From CAZOJJ01 sp964580105 (GTDB lineage: Bacteria; Bacteroidota; Rhodothermia; Rhodothermales; Rubricoccaceae): a DNA stretch of 64,000 bases. The notes beneath the pieces are model-generated. The model saw only the letters and a list, made by a program, of their open reading frames with translations. It had not been told where the DNA came from and ran no database searches. The stretch covers positions 33,706-97,705 of the forward strand of contig CAZOJJ010000005.1 in assembly GCA_964580105.1 (NCBI GenBank), in the 5' to 3' direction. Both the position numbers and the translations under genes were made by a program. Numbering within the stretch: the first letter of the stretch is position 1; each line of letters begins with the position of its first letter. Positions 45,602 to 53,320 of this stretch are shown here, in pieces.

Positions 45602-46033
45602 ATGCGCCTCAAGACGATCCTCGGCCTCGCCTTCATCGCCGTCTTCGGTTTCCTCGTCGTGAACAGCTTCGGCGAGCAGGTCGGCGGCTACGAGCACTTC
45701 GCCCAGGCCGCCGAGAGCGGCCGGCGCGCCCACGTCGTCGGCGAGTGGGTCCGCGCCCAGCCGACGACCTACGACCCGGCCATGAACCAGTTCTCGTTCT
45801 GGATGCGCGACGAGAAGGGGGCCGTCCGCCAGGTGGTCTACCCCAACCCGAAGCCGGCCAACTTCGAGGACGCCGAGCAGGTGGTGGTGGAGGGCCGGAT
45901 GGACGGCGAGGTCTTCGCGGCCGAGCACATCCTCGTCAAGTGCCCCTCGAAGTACAACGACGAACGCGGGCTGGAGACGCCGCCTGCCGAGGCGCCCGCG
46001 AGCACGACCCAGCCCGCCTCGCTGACGCCGTAG
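45602..46033 (+). CDS. ccmE: Cytochrome c maturation heme chaperone CcmE
   Basis: A 143-residue membrane-anchored periplasmic OB-fold protein that carries heme covalently on a His. The N-terminal anchor is TILGLAFIAVFGFLVVNSFG. The heme-binding His is in FAAEHILVKCPSKY near residue 108, followed by the conserved Cys-Pro-Ser-Lys-Tyr. The family heme-handling features are therefore intact. The tail after residue 120 is flexible (Ala/Thr/Pro). CcmF/H are not in the window. Confidence 0.93.
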   Translation: MRLKTILGLAFIAVFGFLVVNSFGEQVGGYEHFAQAAESGRRAHVVGEWVRAQPTTYDPAMNQFSFWMRDEKGAVRQVVYPNPKPANFEDAEQVVVEGRMDGEVFAAEHILVKCPSKYNDERGLETPPAEAPASTTQPASLTP

Positions 46034-46055
46034 AGCCCCCCCGGGCCCACCCACG

Positions 46056-46538
46056 ATGGCACCCGAGGCCGCCCTCCTCGACCGATTCTACGCCGCGTTC
46101 GCGGCGCGGGACCACCGGGGCATGGTGGCGTGCTACCACCCGGAGGTCCACTTCCGCGACGAGGTGTTCGACCTTCGCGGACCGGCCGCCTCGGCCATGT
46201 GGCACTGGCTCTGCGAGCGCGGCGGCGGCCTCGTCGTGACGCACGAGGTCGCCCGCGCCGACGCCGACGCCGCCACGGCCCGCTGGACGGCCGATTACGC
46301 CTTCGGACCCAAGAGGCGGCCCGTCCACAACGAGGTCGAGGCGGCGTTCACGTTCCGCGACGGGCTCATCCTCACGCACCGCGACCGGTTCGACTTCCGG
46401 CCCTGGGCGCGGCAGGCGCTCGGCCCGGTCGGCCTCGTCTTCGGCGGGACGGGCTGGCTGCGCCGGCGGGTGACGGCGCAGGCGAACCGGGGGCTGGCGC
46501 GGTTCATCGAGGCGCACCCCGCGTACAGGACCGGCTGA
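46056..46538 (+). CDS. NTF2-like/SnoaL-type protein
   Basis: A 160-residue cytosolic protein of the NTF2-like fold. The start ALLDRFYAAFAARDHRGMVACYHPEVHF and the later NEVEAAFTFRDGLILTHRDRFDF are characteristic of SnoaL-like domains, with a pocket that can bind a small hydrophobic ligand. Catalytic function is unknown; in many bacteria these are isomerases or orphan proteins. It starts 22 bases after ccmE but is functionally unrelated. Confidence 0.8.
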   Translation: MAPEAALLDRFYAAFAARDHRGMVACYHPEVHFRDEVFDLRGPAASAMWHWLCERGGGLVVTHEVARADADAATARWTADYAFGPKRRPVHNEVEAAFTFRDGLILTHRDRFDFRPWARQALGPVGLVFGGTGWLRRRVTAQANRGLARFIEAHPAYRTG

Positions 46539-46635
46539 GCGGGCAGCCTCACGAATCCGTCTCCCCGGCCTCGGGCGAAACGTAGGCGTGGGCGCGGCGT
46601 GTCAGGACCGCCCGCCCCTCCCGCCCCTCCGCCCG

Positions 46636-47694
46636 ATGGCGAACGTCCTCCTCCGCCCCGACTGGTACCTCCCCGAGTCCACCGCCACCGACCGCGCGGT
46701 CTACCTCAACCGCCGGCAGATCCTCCGCACGCTCGGCCTCGGCACCCTCGGCCTCGCCACGCTCGGCGCCGGGTGCGGCACGTCGAACGGCGGGGCGCCC
46801 GGGGCCGACTCGACGCGCGCGGCGGCCCGCTCGAATCCTCGGCCATCGGGCCCGCTCGACACCATCCCGGCCGACGCCCCGCGCGAGGGCTACCCCGCGC
46901 CCCGCGTCACCGAGGGCTTCGCGCCGCCCGGGCGCCCGCTCTCCGACCGCCTCACCGCCTCGTCGTACAACAACTTCTACGAGTTCAAGAACCAGGGCGA
47001 CCTCAAGGACGTGTGGCCGCTCACGGCCGACTACGACCCGTTTCCCTGGACCGTCGAGGTGCGCGGGGAGGTCGAGCGCCCGCTCCGGCTCGACGTAGCC
47101 GACCTCATCCGCACCCTCGGCCTGGAGGAGCGCGTCTACCGCCTCCGGTGCGTCGAGGCATGGAGCCTCACCGTACCGTGGACGGGCTTCCCGCTCCGCA
47201 AGCTCGTCGAGCGCTGCCGGCCGACCTCGAACGCGCGATTCATCCGGTTCGTCTCGGCCGACCGGCCCGAGCAGATGCCCGGCCTCGCGAACTCGCCGTG
47301 GTACCCCTGGCCCTACTACGAGGCCCTCCGCATGGACGAGGCCATGAACGACCTCGCGTTCGTCGCCACGGGGATGTACGGGGAGCCGCTGCCGAAGCAG
47401 AACGGCTCGCCGCTCCGCCTCGCGATCCCCTGGAAGTACGGCTACAAGGGGCCCAAAGCGGTCGTCCTGATGGAATTCACCCGGGACCGTCCGCCGGCGT
47501 TCTGGAACGACCTCCAGCCGGACGAATACTCCTGGCTCTCGAACGTCAACCCGCACGTGCCGCACCCGCGCTGGAGCCAGGCCACCGAGCGCTTCCTGCT
47601 CTCCGACACCGAGGGCGAGCGCGTGCCGACGCTGCTGTTCAACGGTTACGCCGAGCAGGTCGGCGCCCTTTATCCCGACGAGCCGCTCGGCTGA
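46636..47694 (+). CDS. msrP: Protein-methionine-sulfoxide reductase catalytic subunit MsrP
   Basis: A 352-residue periplasmic molybdopterin enzyme that repairs oxidised methionines. The Tat-type signal contains the twin arginines in NRRQILRTLGLGTLG near residue 24. The molybdenum-coordinating Cys is in LRCVEAWSLTVPW near 172. The signal ends in LGAGC, so lipidation is also possible. The partner heme-membrane subunit MsrQ is not next to it. Start ATG 46636 was chosen because it gives the Tat signal; an in-frame upstream extension has no homology. Confidence 0.93.
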   Translation: MANVLLRPDWYLPESTATDRAVYLNRRQILRTLGLGTLGLATLGAGCGTSNGGAPGADSTRAAARSNPRPSGPLDTIPADAPREGYPAPRVTEGFAPPGRPLSDRLTASSYNNFYEFKNQGDLKDVWPLTADYDPFPWTVEVRGEVERPLRLDVADLIRTLGLEERVYRLRCVEAWSLTVPWTGFPLRKLVERCRPTSNARFIRFVSADRPEQMPGLANSPWYPWPYYEALRMDEAMNDLAFVATGMYGEPLPKQNGSPLRLAIPWKYGYKGPKAVVLMEFTRDRPPAFWNDLQPDEYSWLSNVNPHVPHPRWSQATERFLLSDTEGERVPTLLFNGYAEQVGALYPDEPLG

Positions 47695-47697
47695 GGC

Positions 47698-48363
47698 TCA
47701 GCCGAGCGCGTCGAGGTCGTCCGCCACGGCTGCCGGGGCCGCGTAGACCGACCGCGCCCCGGCGTGGCGCAGGTCGCCCTCGGTCCAGACCCACGTGGCG
47801 ACTCCGAGGAACGCGACCCCCGTTCGTTTTGCCGCCTCGCCGTCGTAGACGGTATCGCCGACGAACACCGCCTCGGCGGCGCCGAGGCCGAGGTTGCCGA
47901 GGGCGGCCTGGAGCACGTCGGGGTCCGGCTTGCTGTCGTCCACGTCGGAGGCGGAGGTGACCAGGTCGGTGCGCTCGCGGAGGTCGGCCGGGGCGTGGTC
48001 GAAAATCACGTCGAGGTCGTCCTTCGAGGCGGACGTGCAGATGGCCGTGGCCAGGCCCCGCTCGCGGGCCGCCTCGAGGAGGGCCTCGGCGCCGTCGAAG
48101 AACCGGAAGCCGCGCTGCTTCGCCAGGTGCGCGAAGTGCTCGCCGGAACGGCCGCGGAGGGCGTCGCCGTGCTCGGCCTCGGCGCCGTCGCCGAGGAGGT
48201 GGGCGACGAGCTTGTCGCCGCCCATCCCGATGGCCCGTGCCACCGCCTCGCGCGCCACGTCGTAGCCGCCCTCCTCGAACGCGAGCATCCAGGCGTCCGT
48301 GTGCGTGTCGTTGGTGTCGACGAGCGTGCCGTCGAGGTCGAGGAGAAGCGCGCGGAGGGGCAT
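47698..48363 (-). CDS. HAD-superfamily phosphatase/phosphoglucomutase-like
   Basis: A 221-residue haloacid dehalogenase-like hydrolase. Motif I is LLLDLDGTLVDT near residue 6, motif II is the Thr/Ser of ICTSASKDD near 112, motif III the Lys of DDSKPDPDV near 146, and motif IV the Asp of VFVGDTVYDGE near 169. A helical C1 cap is present, as in phosphoglycolate phosphatase and beta-phosphoglucomutase. The substrate is unknown. It is convergent with msrP, with stops 3 bases apart. Confidence 0.88.
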   Translation of the reverse strand: MPLRALLLDLDGTLVDTNDTHTDAWMLAFEEGGYDVAREAVARAIGMGGDKLVAHLLGDGAEAEHGDALRGRSGEHFAHLAKQRGFRFFDGAEALLEAARERGLATAICTSASKDDLDVIFDHAPADLRERTDLVTSASDVDDSKPDPDVLQAALGNLGLGAAEAVFVGDTVYDGEAAKRTGVAFLGVATWVWTEGDLRHAGARSVYAAPAAVADDLDALG

Positions 48364-48427
48364 GGCGAGAGGCGGATGAGAGGGGCGAGGCCAACGGCCG
48401 ACGCCGACGAGCCGTTCCGCCCGGTCG

Positions 48428-48435
48428 TAGCTTCC
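48428..48435 (+). promoter_or_regulatory. -7 box TAGCTTCC
   Basis: TAGCTTCC lies 23 bases before the acyltransferase ATG (48459) and fits the common spacing in this window. Confidence 0.5.
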
Positions 48436-48458
48436 CGGCCGCTCCACCGCCCCCGCCC

Positions 48459-49106
48459 ATGCACGGCCCCGCCCCCTACGACTACGTCGATCTCCCCGCC
48501 CTGCCGCCCTCGGTGCCGAGGCGGGGGAACGCGCTCACGCGCGGCCTCGGGCGGCTCGTCCTCGGCCTCCTCGGCTGGCGGTTCATGGGCGCCTTCCCGG
48601 ACACGCCGAAGTTCGTCGTCGTGGCCGCGCCGCACACGTCGAACTGGGACGGCGTCATCGGCCTCGCGGCGGCGCTGGCGCTGGGCATCGAGGTCCACTT
48701 CATCGGGAAGCACACGCTGTTCCGGGGGCCGCTGGGCTGGTTCCTCCGGGCGATGGGCGGCCTGCCCGTAGACCGGGACAACCCCGGCGGGCTGGTGGAC
48801 CAGGCCATCGAAGCGTTCCGCCGGCGCGAGGCCTTCGTGTTCGGCCTCGCGCCGGAGGGCACGCGCCGACACGCGGCGCAGTGGAAGACCGGCTTTCACC
48901 GCATCGCCGGGGCCGCCGCCGTGCCCGTCGTGCTCGTCGCCTTCGACTACGCGACGAAACGGATCGGCGCCCTCGCCACGCTCCACACCACGAGCGACCT
49001 GGCGCACGACCTGGAGGTGATCGCCGGCTACTACGCAACCGTCCGGGCCAGGAATCCCACACACTTCGCACTGCCCGGACGGGGGGAAGCCGCCATCGGG
49101 GCGTAG
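48459..49106 (+). CDS. PlsC-like acyltransferase
   Basis: A 215-residue 1-acyl-sn-glycerol-3-phosphate acyltransferase-family protein. The catalytic HX4D motif is APHTSNWDG near residue 49, and the substrate motif is APEGTRR near 133. No membrane span is obvious, though such enzymes associate peripherally. It could acylate phospholipid precursors or another lipid acceptor. The start is ATG 48459; earlier frame is open without homology. It is followed by a gene-free 144-base interval. Confidence 0.88.
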   Translation: MHGPAPYDYVDLPALPPSVPRRGNALTRGLGRLVLGLLGWRFMGAFPDTPKFVVVAAPHTSNWDGVIGLAAALALGIEVHFIGKHTLFRGPLGWFLRAMGGLPVDRDNPGGLVDQAIEAFRRREAFVFGLAPEGTRRHAAQWKTGFHRIAGAAAVPVVLVAFDYATKRIGALATLHTTSDLAHDLEVIAGYYATVRARNPTHFALPGRGEAAIGA

Positions 49107-49250
49107 GGCCCGGCCCCGGCGCACCGCCCTGCGTTTCATGGCGAGGCCGGAGAGCGAGCGAGAACGAAGGCGCCCGGGTGCAGACCGCAGCGGCACCGAG
49201 CCGCCGTCTCTGCGTACCGGGATGCACAGCCGCCCTTCCCCGTCTCCCTC

Positions 49251-50897
49251 ATGCCCCTCGGACTCGTCCACGGCTACGGCTTCTCCGGCGCCGGCTCCAA
49301 CCTCTGGACGCGCGCCGTCCTCCGCGCCCTCACCCAGCTCGGCCGCGAGGTCCACGTCGTCTGCCAGGAGAGCCGCCCCGAGCGGTTCGACTTCGTCAGC
49401 ACGGCCTTCGCCTACGACGCCGACGGCGCGCCCGAGCCGCTGTTCGAGCGGGCGACGGCCTACCCCGGCCGGGTGGTCGTCCACCGCCCCGCCCTCGCCA
49501 AGCTGCCCGCGTACGTCCGCCCCAGCCGCCCGAGCGACTACGTCGCCTACATCCCGGACCTGTCCGACGCCGAGGTGGAGAGCTACCTCGCCCGCAACGC
49601 CCGCGTCCTCGCCCGCGTCGCGGAAGCGCACGGGGTCGGCGCGTGGGTGGTCAACCACGTCGTGCTGATGGCCGTCGCGGCGGCGCGCGCCCGCGAGGCC
49701 GGCTCCGTCCCCTTCGCCGTGCTGCCGCACGGGAGCGCCATCGAGTACGTCGTCAAGAAGGAGGAGCGGAGCCGGCGGCTGGCCGAGCACGCCCTCACCG
49801 CCTCGGCCCGCGTCTACGCGCTCAACGGCGAGATGGAGAGCCGCATCGCCGACGTGTTCGGGCACCTGCCGGGCCTTCGGGAAAAGACGGCGCGGATGCC
49901 CGTCGGCGTGGACACGGCGCTGTTCGACGTGGCCGAGCGCACCGACCGCCCCCGCCTCGCGGCGCGCGTCGCCGAGGCCGTGGCCGGGCACGAGCGCGGA
50001 CGCACGGCCGAGCAGGAGGCACGCCTCCGCGCCGCCCTCGCTGCCGCCGATGCCCCGCCTCCGTTACCCGACCTCCTCGCCCTCTTCGCCGAGGCCGACT
50101 ACGCCCGCTCGGCGCCCGACGCGCACGTGGAGGCCAAGCTGGACGCCGTTGACTGGGCCGGTGCCCAGACGGTCCTCTACGTCGGCCGCCTGATCGCGGC
50201 GAAGGGGGTGCCGAGCGTGGTGATGGCGTTCCCCGAGGTGGTCCGCCGCCACCCCGAGGCGCGGCTGCTCGTGGCCGGCACGGGCGGGCTCCGCGAGGCG
50301 ATGGAGGCACTCGTATGGGCGCTGTCGGAAGGCCGGCGCGATCTCGCGGCGCACCTGGTGGGCCTCGGCACCGCGCTGGAGGCAGGCGGCTTCGGCGCGG
50401 AGCCGTTCGCCGCCCCGCAAGGCTACCTCGACCGCCTCGCCGCCGAAGGCCGGCTGGACGACTGGTACGACGCCGCCGCGCGCCACCTCACGCCCGAGCA
50501 CGTCGTCTTCACCGGCTATCTCGATCACGACGCCCTCGCCCCGCTCTACGGCCTCGCCGACGTGGCCGTGTTCCCGTCGGTCGTCCGCGAGGCGAGCCCG
50601 CTCGTCGTCCCCGAAGCCGCCGCCAGCGGCGCCTTCCCCATCGGCACCGACTTCGGCGGGATGGGCGACTCGCTCGGCGTCGTGGCGGAGGGGCTGCTCG
50701 AGGCCGCGCGGCCGCTCCTCAAAGCGCGCCCCGAGCCCGAGCATACGGTGGCCGACCTGGCCCTCCACATCGCCGAGGCGCTGGAACGGCCGCGTGAGCA
50801 CGCCGCCGCGCTGCGGGCCGTGGCGGAGGCGCGGTTCGACTGGCGCGCCATCGCCGCCCGCCTCGCGGACGACCTGGACGGACTGGCGGCCGGATGA
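49251..50897 (+). CDS. Large GT4-type glycosyltransferase
   Basis: A 548-residue GT-B glycosyltransferase. The N-terminal domain starts PLGLVHGYGFSGAGSNLWTRAVLRAL, and the C-terminal half carries TVLYVGRLIAAKGVPSVVMAFPE near residue 304 and FPSVVREASPLVVPEAAASG near 443, the EX7E-type site. Insertions in the middle (residues ~205-290) make it longer than the ~400-residue norm. The product is unknown. It is on the opposite strand from the following ABC exporter genes. Confidence 0.85.
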   Translation: MPLGLVHGYGFSGAGSNLWTRAVLRALTQLGREVHVVCQESRPERFDFVSTAFAYDADGAPEPLFERATAYPGRVVVHRPALAKLPAYVRPSRPSDYVAYIPDLSDAEVESYLARNARVLARVAEAHGVGAWVVNHVVLMAVAAARAREAGSVPFAVLPHGSAIEYVVKKEERSRRLAEHALTASARVYALNGEMESRIADVFGHLPGLREKTARMPVGVDTALFDVAERTDRPRLAARVAEAVAGHERGRTAEQEARLRAALAAADAPPPLPDLLALFAEADYARSAPDAHVEAKLDAVDWAGAQTVLYVGRLIAAKGVPSVVMAFPEVVRRHPEARLLVAGTGGLREAMEALVWALSEGRRDLAAHLVGLGTALEAGGFGAEPFAAPQGYLDRLAAEGRLDDWYDAAARHLTPEHVVFTGYLDHDALAPLYGLADVAVFPSVVREASPLVVPEAAASGAFPIGTDFGGMGDSLGVVAEGLLEAARPLLKARPEPEHTVADLALHIAEALERPREHAAALRAVAEARFDWRAIAARLADDLDGLAAG

Positions 50898-50915
50898 ACG
50901 GCTCAGCAGCGCCGC

Positions 50916-51755
50916 TCAACGCTCGCGGCGATAGAGCGCCATCGCCAGCGGGGCGCAGACGACCGTGACGACCGCGGGCGCGAGGAGCCCGAGGCCGATG
51001 GCCCCCGCCGTCGCCGTCCCGTCCAGCAGCCCGCGCACCGCCGTCACCACCAGCGTCACCGGGTTGACGCCGACGAACGCCTGGAGCCAGGTCGGCATCG
51101 TGGCCGGGTCCACGTAGATGTTGGACGCGAACGTGAGCGGCATCAGCACGAGCCAGCTCAGCGTCATCACCGTCGAGGGCGTCCGCACCACCAGCGCCAC
51201 GGTCGTGAAGATCCACCCGATCCCGAAGGCGAACGCGTTGAGCACGAGGATGGAGAGCGCCGCGCCCGCGAGGCCCGTCTCCGGCCGGTAGCCCAGCACG
51301 AGGCCGATCACGAAGACGATCAGCGACGAGACCGTGTAGCGGATGGTGTCGCCCACCATCGCGCCGACGAGCGGGGCGGGCGGCCACAGCGGCATCGAGC
51401 GGAAGCGGTCGAAGACACCCTTCGAAAGGTCGGTGTTGAGCGTGAAGCCGGTGTAGATCGTCGTGAAGGTCACCGTCTGCACGAGGATGCCCGGCAGGAG
51501 GAACTGGAGGTAGGCCTCGGTCGAGCCGGCGATGGCGCCGCCGAACATGTACGTGAAGAGCACCGTGAACATGATCGGCGTCACGACGACGTCGAACAGC
51601 TGCTCGGGCGTGTGCTTGACCTTCAGCAGGGCGCGCCACGCGAAGGCGAGGGTCTGCGTGACGAAGCCCGCGCGGCCGGGCTCGTGCCGCTCGGCCAGGG
51701 CGGCGCGCAGCGCGGGGTCGACGGGCGGGCGGGCGGCGGGGGCGAGCGTGCTCAT
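50916..51755 (-). CDS. ABC-2 type exporter permease (DrrB-like)
   Basis: A 279-residue membrane protein with about six hydrophobic segments. It has the ABC-2 permease pattern of a soluble N-terminus, FDVVVTPIMFTVLFTYMFGGAI near residue 55, and repeated helices to the C-terminal LLAPAVVTVVCAPLAMALYR. It most resembles the membrane partner of daunorubicin/multidrug exporters. The ATPase gene is immediately upstream on the same strand beyond a tandem repeat and the assembly gap, and the two should form one exporter. The substrate is unknown. Confidence 0.88.
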   Translation of the reverse strand: MSTLAPAARPPVDPALRAALAERHEPGRAGFVTQTLAFAWRALLKVKHTPEQLFDVVVTPIMFTVLFTYMFGGAIAGSTEAYLQFLLPGILVQTVTFTTIYTGFTLNTDLSKGVFDRFRSMPLWPPAPLVGAMVGDTIRYTVSSLIVFVIGLVLGYRPETGLAGAALSILVLNAFAFGIGWIFTTVALVVRTPSTVMTLSWLVLMPLTFASNIYVDPATMPTWLQAFVGVNPVTLVVTAVRGLLDGTATAGAIGLGLLAPAVVTVVCAPLAMALYRRER

Positions 51756-51765
51756 GAGGCGGACT

Positions 51766-51837
51766 CGGTGGCAACGGCCGCTTCGGTGGCAACGGCCGCT
51801 TCGGTGGCAACGGCCGCTTCGGTGGCAACGGCCGCTT
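51766..51837. repeat. 18-bp tandem repeat array running into the gap
   Basis: CGGTGGCAACGGCCGCTT is repeated exactly four times (51766-51783, 51784-51801, 51802-51819, 51820-51837), then the N run begins. The right side of the gap starts CGGTGGCGCCGCTGG, a degenerate copy. The unit is a multiple of three and has no stop in any frame on the minus strand. Confidence 0.9.
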
Positions 51838-51937
51838 NNNNNNNNNNNNNNNNNNNNNNNNNNNNNNNNNNNNNNNNNNNNNNNNNNNNNNNNNNNNNNN
51901 NNNNNNNNNNNNNNNNNNNNNNNNNNNNNNNNNNNNN
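51838..51937. other. Assembly gap of 100 N within the repeat array
   Basis: A run of exactly 100 N, a conventional placeholder, bounded on both sides by repeat-like sequence. The true size and copy number are unknown. Confidence 0.99.
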
Positions 51938-52901
51938 CGGTGGCGCCGCTGGTTCCGACGGCCGGGTGGCCGGTGAGGGCGAAGAAGACCTCGTCGAGGC
52001 TCGGCTGGCCGAGCGAGAAGTCGGTGACGGCGATGCCGGCATCGGCCAGGGCAGCGAGGGCCGGCGCGGCGCAGTCGGGGTCGGCGAGCTGCGCCGAGAG
52101 GGCGCGCGCCTCGGCGTCGAGGTGGACGCCCTCGCCGAGCCGGCCTTCCAGCAGCAGGCGGGCGGCCTCGCGCTGGGCCGGATCGGCCAGGCGGACGTGC
52201 AGCACGCCCGTGCCGACGGACGCCTTCAGTTCGGCACTCGTCCCCTCGGCGATGACGCGGCCGTGGTCGATCACGGCGATGCGGTCGGCGAGTTGGTCGG
52301 CCTCTTCGAGGTACTGCGTCGTCAGCAGCACGGTCGTGCCGCCGGCCACGAGGAGGCGGATGATCTCCCAGACCTCGCCCCGGCTGCGGGGGTCGAGGCC
52401 GGTCGTCGGCTCGTCGAGGAAGAGGAGGTCCGGCGTGCGGAGGAGGCTCGCGGCGATGTCGAGCCGCCGCCGCATGCCGCCGGAGAACGTCTTGACCTCG
52501 CGCCGGGCGGCCTCGGTGAGGTCGAAGGCGACGAGCAGGTCGGCAGCCCGCCGCTTCGCGTCCGCCCGCGAGAAGCCGAGCAGGCGGGCCAGCAGCACGA
52601 GGTTCTCCATCCCCGACAGGTCCTCGTCCACGGAGGCAAACTGCCCGGTCAGGCTGATCCGGCGGCGCACGGCGTCCGGCTCGCGGGCGAGGTCGTGGCC
52701 GAGGACGACGGCGCGCCCGGCGTCGGGCCGGAGGAGGGTGGCAAGCAGGCGAACGGTCGTGGTCTTGCCGGCGCCGTTGGGCCCGAGGAGGCCGTAGACG
52801 GTCCCGGCCCGGACGCGGAGGTCGAGACCGTCTACGGCCCGGGTGGGGCCGAAGGTCTTGACGAGGCCGGCGGCCTCGACGGCGTGGGGGACGGAGGGCA
52901 T
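51938..52901 (-). CDS. ABC exporter ATPase (DrrA-like), 3' end lost in gap
   Basis: At least 321 residues of an ABC ATPase. Walker A GPNGAGKTTTVRLL is near residue 40, the signature FSGGMRRRLDIAASLL near 138, Walker B LLFLDEPTTGLDPR near 158, and the H-loop region TTQYLEEADQLADRI near 192. A DrrA-type C-terminal domain follows. The visible sequence ends TGHPAVGTSGAT at the gap; family members end near here, so only a short tail may be missing. If the repeat is translated, the C-terminus would be a run of AAVATE or SGRCHR hexapeptides depending on gap length. It is the partner of the adjacent permease. Confidence 0.9.
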
Positions 52902-52986
52902 GCGTTCGTCGAGGAGAGAGGGGGCGGGGCGATGGAGGAGGCGCGCACAATCTCCCCCGCCTCACTGACAGCGCCGGTTCACTCGG

Positions 52987-52995
52987 GAAAATGTA
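52987..52995 (-). promoter_or_regulatory. -7-like box TACATTTTC for the ABC exporter
   Basis: TACATTTTC on the minus strand, about 85 bases before the ATPase ATG (52901). It is a partial match to TAnnTTTG. Confidence 0.3.
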
Positions 52996-53029
52996 CCGCT
53001 CGTCGGCGCCGGGCTCCCGGCGGCCGGGC

Positions 53030-53074
53030 AGCCCGGAGCCATCCAGCCCGGAGCCATCCAGCCCGGAGCCATCC
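53030..53074. repeat. 15-bp tandem repeat, three perfect copies
   Basis: AGCCCGGAGCCATCC at 53030-53044, 53045-53059 and 53060-53074 with no mismatch. It lies in the 419-base interval 52902-53320 between the divergent ABC exporter and the decarboxylase; that interval has no convincing gene. Confidence 0.88.
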
Positions 53075-53161
53075 AGGGCCCCGCCCCAAGGCACGCTCGG
53101 GTAGCAGCTCGCGCCTCCTGAGGAGCGCATGGGATTCCCGGGTTCGGGATGACAGGCTCTC

Positions 53162-53197
53162 GGTATGAGCGTAGCAAACGGTATGAGCGTAGCAAAC
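53162..53197. repeat. 18-bp tandem duplication upstream of the decarboxylase
   Basis: GGTATGAGCGTAGCAAAC at 53162-53179 and 53180-53197, identical. The reverse strand reads GTTTGCTACGCTCATACC. It lies 124 bases before the decarboxylase start, in the same gene-free interval. Confidence 0.88.
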
Positions 53198-53320
53198 CTC
53201 TGGGGCGTTTGGGAGACGACCCGACTCGTGCGTCAGGATGCTGGCCCCTTCCGCTGCACTGCCGTAGTCTGGCACCCCGTCCGAACGGCGGCCCTGCGCA
53301 CGTCCCTCATCGCCTGCTCC

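Noticed and set aside
50916..52901. A single fused ABC permease-ATPase reading through the N gap
   Set aside because: The fusion exists only because N bases are treated as open. The permease has its own ATG at 51755 and family-typical N-terminus, and the true gap length is unknown.
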